The position numbers were made by a program, and so were the translations under genes. Positions 56,753-64,000 of a stretch of DNA of 64,000 nucleotides are shown piece by piece (the first letter of the stretch is position 1; the number at the start of each line of letters is the position of its first letter). This stretch comes from Fredinandcohnia onubensis. Its GTDB lineage: Bacteria > Bacillota > Bacilli > Bacillales > Bacillaceae_L. The DNA lies in contig NZ_JAPSKV010000003.1 in NCBI RefSeq assembly GCF_031181385.1, positions 1-64,000 of the forward strand. Reading direction: 5' to 3'. The notes under the pieces are model-generated. The model worked only from the letters and a program-made list of their open reading frames with translations, was not told the DNA's origin and did not search any database.

Positions 56753-57959
56753 TTCTAAGGGAATATATACCGATATAACAAAATAAAGATAATATGGTAA
56801 AAAGCGGTCCGTAAGTTAATAATCCATTCCATACCGTTTCTACCCATAAGGGTGCATGTTCTGGTATCAATGGAGAGAAGACACCAGTTGTTTCTTCAGG
56901 GCCTTTATTTTTCACGTAAAGGGGATTCCATAAAAAGAATGTGATCACCCCTGCTAAAAACCCATGCATTATTCGCGCAATGAAAAATGGCTTAAAACTC
57001 ACATCGGTTTCCGCTAGTATACTCGCAACCTGTGCTTGAACAGATAGTCCACAAAATCCAAGAATAAAGCTGACTGCAATCACCTTAGGAAGTAATTCGA
57101 TGTGTTCTAGTTCACTTGTCATCATCGATCCTGTTGTAATTTCAAATATTCCGGAAATAAGCGGGATGCTAAGTTCGGTTGGCAATTGGAATAGCTTTAA
57201 TAACAACGATAATCCTGCCCCAATTATCGCAATAACATTTATTAAAGAAAGTAGCTTATTAAACACTGAGAATAAAATGATAAATCCACCAATCATTAAC
57301 AAGGTATGAATAGAGGTGGTTACTGCGTCACCTAACAATTGACCAAACGGCCTTTTTTCCTTAAGTCTTGTACGGTGCAGTTCCTGTAAGGCCTTCACAA
57401 TAATACTCTTATTTTCTTCATCTTTAGGTGTATGTTCATCACCTTTTTTACCATAGAACCTCATAATTAAACCGACACAAAGATTTCCGACATAATGACT
57501 TACTGCAAGCAAGATTCCTAACCTTGGATTTTCAAAAAATCCAACAGAAATAGCGGCAAATATAAAAAGAGGATTTGAAGCATTCGCAAAGGAAACAAGT
57601 CTTTCTGCTTCGACCCTTGTAATCTGTTTCTCTTGTCTAAGCCGTGCGGTTAGCTTTGCACCAGCAGGAAACCCTGAAGCCATACCCATTGCCCAAGCAA
57701 AACCACCTACACCTGGAACACGAAACAGCGGTCTCATTAGTGGCTCAAATAAGACACCGATAAATTTAACAACACCAAAACCAATTAATAATTCAGAAAT
57801 GATCAAGAAAGGGAGTAAGGATGGGAAAACGATCTTCCACCACATTTCCAAACCGACCCTTGAAGCTTCGAGTGATTCCTTTGGAAAATAAATTAGTGCA
57901 ATGGTAAGTAAGGTAATACCTGCTGCAATTGCTACTGTTTTGAACCTAGAACGTATCAA
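56733..57959 (-). CDS. ylbJ: Sporulation integral membrane protein YlbJ
   Basis: Multi-helix membrane protein (about 408 residues) with two nucleoside-recognition (gate) domains: WWKIVFPSLLPFLIISELL and GFAWAMGMASGFPAGAK, FANASNPLFIF. YlbJ is a sigma-E-dependent gene required for heat-resistant spores. TTG 57959 is preferred, five bases after GGGAGGAG. Convergent with coaD. Confidence 0.92.
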   Translation of the reverse strand: MIRSRFKTVAIAAGITLLTIALIYFPKESLEASRVGLEMWWKIVFPSLLPFLIISELLIGFGVVKFIGVLFEPLMRPLFRVPGVGGFAWAMGMASGFPAGAKLTARLRQEKQITRVEAERLVSFANASNPLFIFAAISVGFFENPRLGILLAVSHYVGNLCVGLIMRFYGKKGDEHTPKDEENKSIIVKALQELHRTRLKEKRPFGQLLGDAVTTSIHTLLMIGGFIILFSVFNKLLSLINVIAIIGAGLSLLLKLFQLPTELSIPLISGIFEITTGSMMTSELEHIELLPKVIAVSFILGFCGLSVQAQVASILAETDVSFKPFFIARIMHGFLAGVITFFLWNPLYVKNKGPEETTGVFSPLIPEHAPLWVETVWNGLLTYGPLFTILSLFCYIGIYSLRIKSPRI

Positions 57960-58223
57960 TGGTACTCCTCCCACAGAAGTCTTCTCTTCTATACAATTAG
58001 TTCATTTAAGTGATAGAATAAGAGAGCCCACAGTTTTCACAATTTTCTTTTTTTAGTTCTGACGTCGTGAGTGTAATGAAAAGAATCATTAAATATCAAC
58101 CGATGGTTTGTACATCTATTTAAATATACGTGTATAGGTGGCAAGTTTAGACCAAAAGTTTGTACAAGTTTTCATTTCTTTTTTCATATACTGTTATAGT
58201 TTCAATGTTAGGGGATGATTCGT

Positions 58224-59030
58224 ATGAACGAACCTGTAATCGGATTGGCACTTGGATCTGGCGGTGCAAGAGGATTTGCACATTTAGGTGTAATTAAGGT
58301 ACTTTTAGAAGAAAATATTCCAATTCATCTCATCGCAGGAACAAGCATGGGTTCTTTGGTCGCAAGTTTTTACGGGGCAGGGTTGGATATTGACCGATTA
58401 TATAAGCTTGCACTTGCATTTAAACGCAAATATTATTTAGATTTTACCGTTCCTAAAATGGGATTTATCGCTGGAAAAAGGGTAAAGGAACTAATACGTG
58501 TTTTCACACACGGCAAAAATATAGAACAACTTGATATTCCAATTGGTATTGTGGCAACTGATTTATTAACAGGTGAAAAGGTTGTGTTTCGAAATGGTCC
58601 AGTTGCAGATGCTGTCCGAGCAAGTATTGCCATTCCTGGAATATTTGTGCCTGAAAAGATTGATGGTCGAATTCTTGTCGATGGTGGAGTAATTGATCGT
58701 GTTCCCATTTCTGTTGCAAAAGAAATGGGGGCAGATATCGTTATTGCGGTGGACGTCTCACATGTTAAAATAAATGAAGAGGTTGCTTCAATATTTGATG
58801 TAATATTACAGAGTATAGATATTATGCAGAAGGAGCTTGTGAAGTATGGGGAATTTTCCTCTGATATCATGATCCGTCCGCATGTAGGACATTATAGTTC
58901 ACGTGCTTTTACAAATATTGAGGATATTATCCGAATCGGGGAAGAAGAAACGAGAAAACAACTTCCTATGATCCAAGAGGCAATTGCAAAGTGGAAGGAG
59001 TCTGCATTGAATGAAGAGAAAGAGAAATAA
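58224..59030 (+). CDS. ylbK: Patatin-like phospholipase YlbK
   Basis: A 268-residue RssA/patatin family serine hydrolase. The oxyanion loop GSGGARGFAHLG, nucleophile elbow GTSMGS and catalytic Asp in VDGGV form the expected Ser-Asp dyad. Substrate unknown. Start at ATG 58224 with AGGGG upstream. Its end overlaps the ylbL start by 20 bases. Confidence 0.92.
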   Translation: MNEPVIGLALGSGGARGFAHLGVIKVLLEENIPIHLIAGTSMGSLVASFYGAGLDIDRLYKLALAFKRKYYLDFTVPKMGFIAGKRVKELIRVFTHGKNIEQLDIPIGIVATDLLTGEKVVFRNGPVADAVRASIAIPGIFVPEKIDGRILVDGGVIDRVPISVAKEMGADIVIAVDVSHVKINEEVASIFDVILQSIDIMQKELVKYGEFSSDIMIRPHVGHYSSRAFTNIEDIIRIGEEETRKQLPMIQEAIAKWKESALNEEKEK

Positions 59031-60045
59031 AGTGTATTTAAAAGCCCTCGTAATTGGTGTGGTGCTTGCAATTTTGGGCACCTTTATCCAGCTCCCATAT
59101 TACGTGACAAAACCAGGAATGGCGACAGAACTCGACCCCATCATTAAAGTTGAAAATGGCTATGAAGAAGAAGGGGAATTCATGTTAACGACGATTCGCC
59201 TAGGCCAAGCCAATATTTTTAGCTATGCATGGGCTAAGTTCCAAAAGTATCATGAAATTTTACCGATTAATCATGTACGACGAGACAATGAGAGTGATGA
59301 GGAATATACGAATCGCCAATTATTTTATATGGAGGATTCACAGGAATCAGCAATTACGGTTGCCTATAAGTATGCGAACAAGCCTGTAACGGTAAAAAAC
59401 CATGGAGTCTACATAATGGGTATTGTTGAGGGAATGCCGGCTGAGAAAGTGCTAAAGCCAGGCGATCGAATTTTTGCAGTTGATGGGAAACAAATTAAAG
59501 AACATACAGAATTTATGAAATATGTAGCGGATAAAAAAGAAAATGAAACGATAAACATTGAGGTTGATCGAAATGGAGAAGAGAAAACAGTCTCTATTTT
59601 ACTTGCCCCTTTTCCAAAGGATCCTGACAAGATTGGAATTGGAATTGAATTAATTACAAATCTCGAAGTGGTAGCAGATCCAAAAATTAAAATTGATTCG
59701 AAAAAAATAGGTGGTCCTTCGGCTGGTCTCATGTTTACACTTGAGATTTATAATCAGCTAACAGAAAAGGATTTGACACACGGATTACGCATCGCTGGTA
59801 CTGGAACAATCAATACCGAGGGACAGGTTGGCCCTATAGGCGGGATTGGGCAAAAGATAGTCGCTGCCGATAACACTGATGTTGACATATTCTTTGCACC
59901 GAATGAAAATGGTGCAGCAGATTCAGACTATCGACAAGCTTTAGAAACCGCTAAAGATATAAAGACAGACATGAAAATCGTTCCTGTAGATACTTTTGAG
60001 GATGCACTTCATTATCTTGAGAATCTTGATGAGAATAGTAAATAA
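59011..60045 (+). CDS. ylbL: PDZ-Lon type secreted serine protease YlbL (SepM-like)
   Basis: A 344-residue protein with one N-terminal membrane anchor, a PDZ domain (YIMGIVEGMPAEKVLKPGDRI) and a Lon-type proteolytic domain with catalytic Ser in GGPSAGLMF (about 236) and Lys in GGIGQK (about 282). Acts outside the cell; in B. subtilis YlbL cleaves the DNA-damage cell-division inhibitor YneA. Start lies inside the ylbK 3' end with GGAAGGAG ten bases upstream. Confidence 0.93.
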   Translation: MKRKRNKVYLKALVIGVVLAILGTFIQLPYYVTKPGMATELDPIIKVENGYEEEGEFMLTTIRLGQANIFSYAWAKFQKYHEILPINHVRRDNESDEEYTNRQLFYMEDSQESAITVAYKYANKPVTVKNHGVYIMGIVEGMPAEKVLKPGDRIFAVDGKQIKEHTEFMKYVADKKENETINIEVDRNGEEKTVSILLAPFPKDPDKIGIGIELITNLEVVADPKIKIDSKKIGGPSAGLMFTLEIYNQLTEKDLTHGLRIAGTGTINTEGQVGPIGGIGQKIVAADNTDVDIFFAPNENGAADSDYRQALETAKDIKTDMKIVPVDTFEDALHYLENLDENSK

Positions 60046-60060
60046 ACACGTAAATAAACA

Positions 60061-60093
60061 CAGCCGCTTCCAAAATGGATGCGGCTGATTTTA
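60061..60093. terminator. Bidirectional terminator ylbL/tmcAL
   Basis: CAGCCGC-ttccaaaatggat-GCGGCTG followed by ATTTTATT. Confidence 0.75.
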
Positions 60094-61335
60094 TTATAAA
60101 TATTTATGGTGTTCTTCATCATATCTAATCGGTGGAGTAGCATATTCCTGTTGTAGAAGTGACGATCGAAGTGGTTCAGGGAATATCGCTAAATAAGTTT
60201 GGGTTGCCTTTACATCAAGTGTAAATAGATCATCCGAAAACCCCGACATTTTTGAAACAATGGGAAGTTCTACTTCCTTTTTAACGTGATTCAAATAGTT
60301 CTGTCCTTTTTGAGACATGCCTAGTAAACGAATATAGGTAGCAAGTGGCTTTTCATTGATTGGTTTTAGCTGTTCTTTTGTTGTATTTGTTAATATATGT
60401 ACGCATAATCGTTGAAGTCTTGTCCAAGTGTATCGTTTCGTTTTGATTTTTTCCATAAAGTCCATGAATGAGGTTGCTTCTGAAATATGGGCTAGCAGTC
60501 TATTTTCAATTCCTTCTTCGGCCTCATAAATATTAGCTAATCCAGCGGGTGTAGACGTTAGTAACTTATATTTTAATAATGTAAAGTATTCCTCCCACCG
60601 ATGGAATAATTGGTTCTCTCGAAAATAAGAAGAAAGCCATTTGGAAGTTGAGGGTGGGAGATAATTATTAATTTGGTCTATATTTTTCTCAGTTGAAAAT
60701 AATGTTTTGCGAATGCTAGTTGCACTGGCAATGGATTCATGAGAAAAGGTTTCATCATGATAACCGGCAGATGTTCTCATAATTGTTTCAGCTTTTACGC
60801 TACTATTTTGATCATAGATAGCTTTTACGTAATGATAGCCTAAAATATTATTTGGTTTTGATAAATCAACGTATGTATCATTATCTGAAAGTGAAGAATA
60901 GGCTAGAGAAGCTGCTTTAGGATAGCTATATCCTTTTTTCATATTCTGCCGAGTGGTGGAATCATAGGATTGCTGATTTTTTTTCATAAAATCCACAGTG
61001 TTTTGGAAGTCGTCAATTGTTCCATTTTCACTACCAAAGCAAACTTCGTCACAATGAAGTGCACTTAATAGTGATATTGCACCATTCGCAAAGTTTTGTG
61101 CTTTCTGAGTGGCAAACGCATATGGTAATTCAATGACGATGTCAACGCCTGCTTCTAGTGCCATTTTGGTCCTTGTCCATTTTGAAACGAGGGCAGGTTC
61201 ACCGCGTTGTAGAAAATTTCCGCTCATTACTGCAATCGTACAATCTGAATTTGTTTTCTTTTTTGTTTCTTCAAGATGGTACTTATGTCCATTATGAAAT
61301 GGATTATATTCAACAATTACACCTACAGCCTTCAT
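60094..61335 (-). CDS. tmcAL: tRNA(Met) cytidine acetate ligase TmcAL (YlbM)
   Basis: Acetylates C34 of elongator tRNA-Met from acetate and ATP. The nucleotidyltransferase motif VEYNPFHNGHKYHL (HxGH at residues 14-17) and the MSGNFLQRGEPAL segment are clear. I start at ATG 61335; the ORF track runs 28 codons further into an intergenic repeat. Downstream neighbour ylbL converges. Confidence 0.94.
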   Translation of the reverse strand: MKAVGVIVEYNPFHNGHKYHLEETKKKTNSDCTIAVMSGNFLQRGEPALVSKWTRTKMALEAGVDIVIELPYAFATQKAQNFANGAISLLSALHCDEVCFGSENGTIDDFQNTVDFMKKNQQSYDSTTRQNMKKGYSYPKAASLAYSSLSDNDTYVDLSKPNNILGYHYVKAIYDQNSSVKAETIMRTSAGYHDETFSHESIASATSIRKTLFSTEKNIDQINNYLPPSTSKWLSSYFRENQLFHRWEEYFTLLKYKLLTSTPAGLANIYEAEEGIENRLLAHISEATSFMDFMEKIKTKRYTWTRLQRLCVHILTNTTKEQLKPINEKPLATYIRLLGMSQKGQNYLNHVKKEVELPIVSKMSGFSDDLFTLDVKATQTYLAIFPEPLRSSLLQQEYATPPIRYDEEHHKYL

Positions 61336-61354
61336 CATTTCACCCTTTTTACAA

Positions 61355-61535
61355 TGTCTAGCATAAGCGCCTAGCCCCTCGAGGTCACAAGCCGTTCCGT
61401 CAAGAAGGTCAAAGAGCAACCTTCTAGCCGGCCCGTCTTGTGCTTGTCAGACTTGCACAGGAAGTGCTGACATCGAAGTTTGCCACAGGACGTGGCTGAA
61501 GTTAGTCGATGTTCCGCGTTCTCCAGGCCCTTATG
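61355..61535. repeat. Dispersed G+C-rich intergenic repeat, copy C
   Basis: Begins TGTCTAGCATAAGCGCCTAG, then CCCCTCGAGGTCACAAGCC, and contains AAGAAGGTCAAAGAGCAACCTTCT-type inverted segments. It is longer than copy A and shares the opening signature. It lies in the leader region of tmcAL on the minus strand. Confidence 0.7.
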
Positions 61536-61634
61536 CATTTTTATTATAAACTTTATTTTTAAATATCATTTTTTTGGAAAAGCTGATATAGTAGATAAGT
61601 ATCTACACATTTAGTATAGTGTAAAGAAAAAATA

Positions 61635-61663
61635 TTGACAAATGTAATCCGCAAAGCTATAAT
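61635..61663 (+). promoter_or_regulatory. Consensus sigma-A promoter of ylbN-rpmF
   Basis: TTGACA, 17-base spacer, TATAAT: exact consensus hexamers at ideal spacing, about 29 bases before ylbN, in line with strong expression of ribosomal protein L32. Confidence 0.9.
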
Positions 61664-61691
61664 TACCTTTGTTGCCTTGAGGTGATTTCAC

Positions 61692-62213
61692 TTGAAATGG
61701 ACAATTAATCAATTAAATCAGTTAGCTCGAAAAGGTCTAATGATTGACGAAACTGTTGATGTAAGAGACTTAATGGAGATCGAAAAATCGATTAGAGATA
61801 TTTCACCGGTACAAATAACCGGCCGTGCTGATCTCAGCTCCACAAAAGCAAGCTTTCATTTAGCAATCTCTGGATTAATGATTTTGCCTTGTTCTCGAAC
61901 CTTGGTTGATGTAAAATTTCCATTCGAGATCAAAACAACTGAAACGTTTTTACTTAGACAGACATCTGAATTTGACTTAGAATCGGAAGAAGATGTTCAT
62001 CAAGTTAAAGGAGAAGTAATTGATTTACTTCCGCTAATCAAGGAAAATATTTTACTTGAAATACCAATTCAGATTTTTTGTGATGATGATTCGAACTCTG
62101 AAGATGCAGCACCGCAATCAGGACAAGATTGGGAAGTTATCAGTGAAGATGATAACAAGAACAAGATTGACCCAAGGTTAGCAGGATTAGCAAAATTCTT
62201 CGAAGACGAATAA
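61692..62213 (+). CDS. ylbN: YceD/DUF177 family protein YlbN
   Basis: A 173-residue YceD (DUF177) protein, widely encoded just before rpmF and linked to 23S rRNA accumulation. Seen: a beta-rich N-terminal part with GRADLSSTKASFHLAISG and an acidic C-terminus (DPRLAGLAKFFEDE). TTG start with GAGGTGA. Confidence 0.93.
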   Translation: MKWTINQLNQLARKGLMIDETVDVRDLMEIEKSIRDISPVQITGRADLSSTKASFHLAISGLMILPCSRTLVDVKFPFEIKTTETFLLRQTSEFDLESEEDVHQVKGEVIDLLPLIKENILLEIPIQIFCDDDSNSEDAAPQSGQDWEVISEDDNKNKIDPRLAGLAKFFEDE

Positions 62214-62252
62214 AATCCATCTTGATCTACTCTTTTTAAGGAGGTGGGAATA

Positions 62253-62426
62253 ATGGCTGTACCTTTTAGAAGAACTTCTAAAACAAGAAAAAGATTACGT
62301 CGTACACATTTCAAATTACAAGTGCCAGGTATGGTGGCATGCCCAAACTGTGGTGAAATGAAATTAGCACACCGCGTATGTAAAGAATGCGGTACTTACA
62401 AAGGAAAAGAAGTTGTTAACAAATAA
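62253..62426 (+). CDS. rpmF: 50S ribosomal protein L32
   Basis: A 57-residue L32 beginning [19 protein letters not shown]. The zinc knuckle is intact (CPNC at 30-33, CKEC at 43-46), so this is the Zn-binding form rather than the zinc-independent paralogue. ATG 62253 after AAGGAGG. Ends with a terminator. Confidence 0.96.
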   Translation: MAVPFRRTSKTRKRLRRTHFKLQVPGMVACPNCGEMKLAHRVCKECGTYKGKEVVNK

Positions 62427-62441
62427 TTTGTTAACATGTTA

Positions 62442-62476
62442 AAGCGTATTGATGACATTGTTATCGATACGCTTTT
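62442..62476 (+). terminator. ylbN-rpmF terminator
   Basis: AAAGCGTAT ... ATACGCTTTTT with a 17-base loop. Confidence 0.8.
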
Positions 62477-62614
62477 TACTTTGTCTAGATAACTTTCTAA
62501 CATCCCCCACTCAAAGAAAACACCTCGGATACTTTCTAATGTAATTCAATCCAATGTTGCCAATCTCAATTTTTTACCAGTACAATAAGATAAAAAGGCT
62601 TAAGGGGTAAATAC

Positions 62615-63379
62615 ATGTCAAAATACATAGTGAAACGAGATGAACAGGGAATCGTTTGGTTTACAATCAATCGCCCTGAAAAATGGAATGCAATCGATTA
62701 TGAAGTAATGGAAGGGCTTAAAAAGACAATCATTGAAGTAGAAGAAAATGATGAAGATAAAGTTTTAGTGATTACGGGTACTGGACAAAAAGCATTTTGC
62801 TCAGGTGGAGATTTATCCGTTTTTCAAAACCTTAAAACTGAGGAAGAAGCATATCAAATGCTTAGTAAGATGGGGATGATTCTATACTCACTTGCTACTT
62901 TAACGAAACCAACTATCGCTCTATTGAACGGACTAGCAATTGGAGGTGGCTGTGAGCTCGCGACTGCCTGTGATTATAGACTAGCATCTCGTGGAACTAG
63001 ATTCGGCTTTGTTCAAGGTAAACAGGGGATTACTACCGGATGGGGTGGAGCAACTATCCTATTAGAAAGAGTATCGATTGACAAAGCATATCACCTTCTT
63101 CTAACAGGTGAAATTTTCTCAAGTGAAGCTGGTAAAGAGCTTGGTTTTATCCAACATATCTTGTCGGCGGACAATTCTATTATGGAATGCGAAGAATTTA
63201 TTTCAAAAGAATTTTTACATAATACTAAAGTAGTAAATGCATATAAAAAGGTAGTAAATAGGAAATGGTCTGAAACCAGGTTGAAGGAAAGAATAACTGA
63301 GGAGATCAAGGAGTGTACTACTTTGTGGGTAACTGAAGAACATCTAGAAGCAGTACGTAAAATCATGCAAAAAGAATAA
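62615..63379 (+). CDS. Enoyl-CoA hydratase/isomerase family protein
   Basis: Crotonase-fold protein, 254 residues: CoA/oxyanion motif AFCSGGDLSVF (60-70), GGGCELATACDYRLA with Glu114 in the position of the first hydratase glutamate. The second catalytic Glu of true hydratases (FGxPE) is replaced: the sequence is FGFVQGKQGITTGWGG, with Gln134. It may be an isomerase, decarboxylase or hydrolase of acyl-CoA instead. ATG with AAGGGG. Not present between rpmF and ylbO in B. subtilis. Confidence 0.82.
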   Translation: MSKYIVKRDEQGIVWFTINRPEKWNAIDYEVMEGLKKTIIEVEENDEDKVLVITGTGQKAFCSGGDLSVFQNLKTEEEAYQMLSKMGMILYSLATLTKPTIALLNGLAIGGGCELATACDYRLASRGTRFGFVQGKQGITTGWGGATILLERVSIDKAYHLLLTGEIFSSEAGKELGFIQHILSADNSIMECEEFISKEFLHNTKVVNAYKKVVNRKWSETRLKERITEEIKECTTLWVTEEHLEAVRKIMQKE

Positions 63380-63464
63380 TTATTTCCATGCTAGAGTGTG
63401 AGTAGTCTATCTTTTCTATTACATGCATATGTATTAATAAAAAAGAAGTTTAGGAGGGGAAGAT

Positions 63465-64000
63465 ATGACTTCAACACGTCAAGATGCATGGACTCAAGAT
63501 GAAGATTTATTGCTTGCAGAGGTAGTATTGCGCCATATCCGTGAGGGAGGCACACAATTAGGTGCATTTGAAGAGGTGGGCCGAACATTATCCCGAACCG
63601 CAGCAGCCTGTGGTTTTAGATGGAATTCATATGTGCGCAAACAATATAAATCTGGAATTGAACTTGCCAAAAAACAGCGCAAGGAATTGAAGAAACAAAA
63701 CAATGGAGAACAACTTCAGGATCATTCATCTGAACCAGTGATCACTGAAAATGTAAGTAGCGAACAACAGGAATTGCAACTAAGAGATGTCATTCGGTTC
63801 CTTGAAGAATATGAAAAGACGGAAAGTGAGTTCCAGAAGGTAGTAAATGAAAATCGGAACTTGAACACTCAAATAAGTAAGCTTCAAGAACAAGTCAAAA
63901 CCTTAAAGACACAAAATAATACGTTAGAAAATAATATTCAATTAATTGAAGAAGATTATAAGGCCCTAATCGAAATCATGGAGCGTGCTCGTAAAATGGT
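63465..64000 (+). CDS. ylbO: RsfA family sporulation transcription factor YlbO (truncated by window end)
   Basis: Not in the ORF track because it runs off the window. The protein starts [20 protein letters not shown] with a Myb/SANT-like DNA-binding domain (to about residue 60, [15 protein letters not shown]), then a basic linker and a long coiled coil ([18 protein letters not shown] onward). It matches the RsfA/YlbO regulators of forespore sigma-F genes. AGGAGGGG precedes the ATG. At least 178 residues lie in the window. Confidence 0.88.
   Translation, partial: MTSTRQDAWTQDEDLLLAEVVLRHIREGGTQLGAFEEVGRTLSRTAAACGFRWNSYVRKQYKSGIELAKKQRKELKKQNNGEQLQDHSSEPVITENVSSEQQELQLRDVIRFLEEYEKTESEFQKVVNENRNLNTQISKLQEQVKTLKTQNNTLENNIQLIEEDYKALIEIMERARKM

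Overview
The window is a stretch of low-G+C chromosome from an endospore-forming Bacillaceae bacterium. Gene content and order match the Bacillus subtilis ykuE-ykuV, yknUV, ktrC-rnjA-rpoY-def-ykyA-pdhABCD, SR1-speA, yktABC, ylaF-ylaO-pycA-cta and ylbB-ylbO regions. Shine-Dalgarno sequences are strong, TTG and GTG starts are common, and many genes end in bidirectional intrinsic terminators. It is not B. subtilis itself: ykuK, abbA, ykrA and ylaM are missing, while several small or unrecognised genes and intergenic repeats are inserted. I see no prophage, rRNA, tRNA or CRISPR array.

Layout. 1-118: structured RNA-like sequence that may be the right end of an IS200/IS605 (TnpB) element. 119-6.7 kb: Tat-exported phosphoesterase YkuE, a secreted protein, a metallo-beta-lactamase-fold hydrolase, ykuJ, darB, ccpC with its own operator, ykuS, and the redox pair ykuU-ykuV. 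6.8-10.4 kb: heterodimeric ABC exporter yknUV. 10.5-15.2 kb: ktrC, then rnjA-rpoY, def and lipoprotein gene ykyA. 15.4-20.7 kb: pyruvate dehydrogenase operon pdhABCD with a long leader. 20.7-24 kb: small lipoprotein and membrane protein genes, the dual-function RNA SR1 with its 38-codon peptide gene (absent from the ORF track), and speA. 24.3-27.8 kb: nitronate monooxygenase-like gene, yktA, yktB, ykzI, yktC, ylaF. 27.9-36 kb: typA, ylaH, ylaI, ylaJ, ylaK, ylaL, ylaN, ftsW. 36-47.7 kb: pycA and the heme A/caa3 oxidase block ctaA-ctaBCDEFG-ctaM. 47.8-64 kb: acetyltransferase, Asp23, YugN, two CAP-domain proteins flanking a CBS protein, a frameshifted gene, a thioesterase, ylbD-ylbG, rsmD-coaD, ylbJ-ylbK-ylbL, tmcAL, ylbN-rpmF, a crotonase-fold protein and a truncated RsfA-type regulator.

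How the genes fit together. The core is central carbon and respiratory metabolism: pyruvate enters the TCA cycle through Pdh and PycA, CcpC controls TCA entry genes, and the caa3 oxidase with its assembly factors is the terminal electron acceptor. c-di-AMP links several genes, because DarB and KtrC are known c-di-AMP targets and DarB is reported to act on PycA. SR1P is known to bind GapA and stimulate RNase J1, whose gene rnjA is also here. The ylb block mixes sporulation genes (ylbD, ylbJ, ylbO, ricF) with housekeeping genes (rsmD, coaD, rpmF, tmcAL).

Most of the window is conserved core genome. The less explained parts are the possible IS605 end, three untracked small ORFs, a frameshifted membrane-protein gene, a three-unit 52-bp tandem repeat, a dispersed G+C-rich intergenic repeat family, and an interlocking dyad upstream of ctaB.
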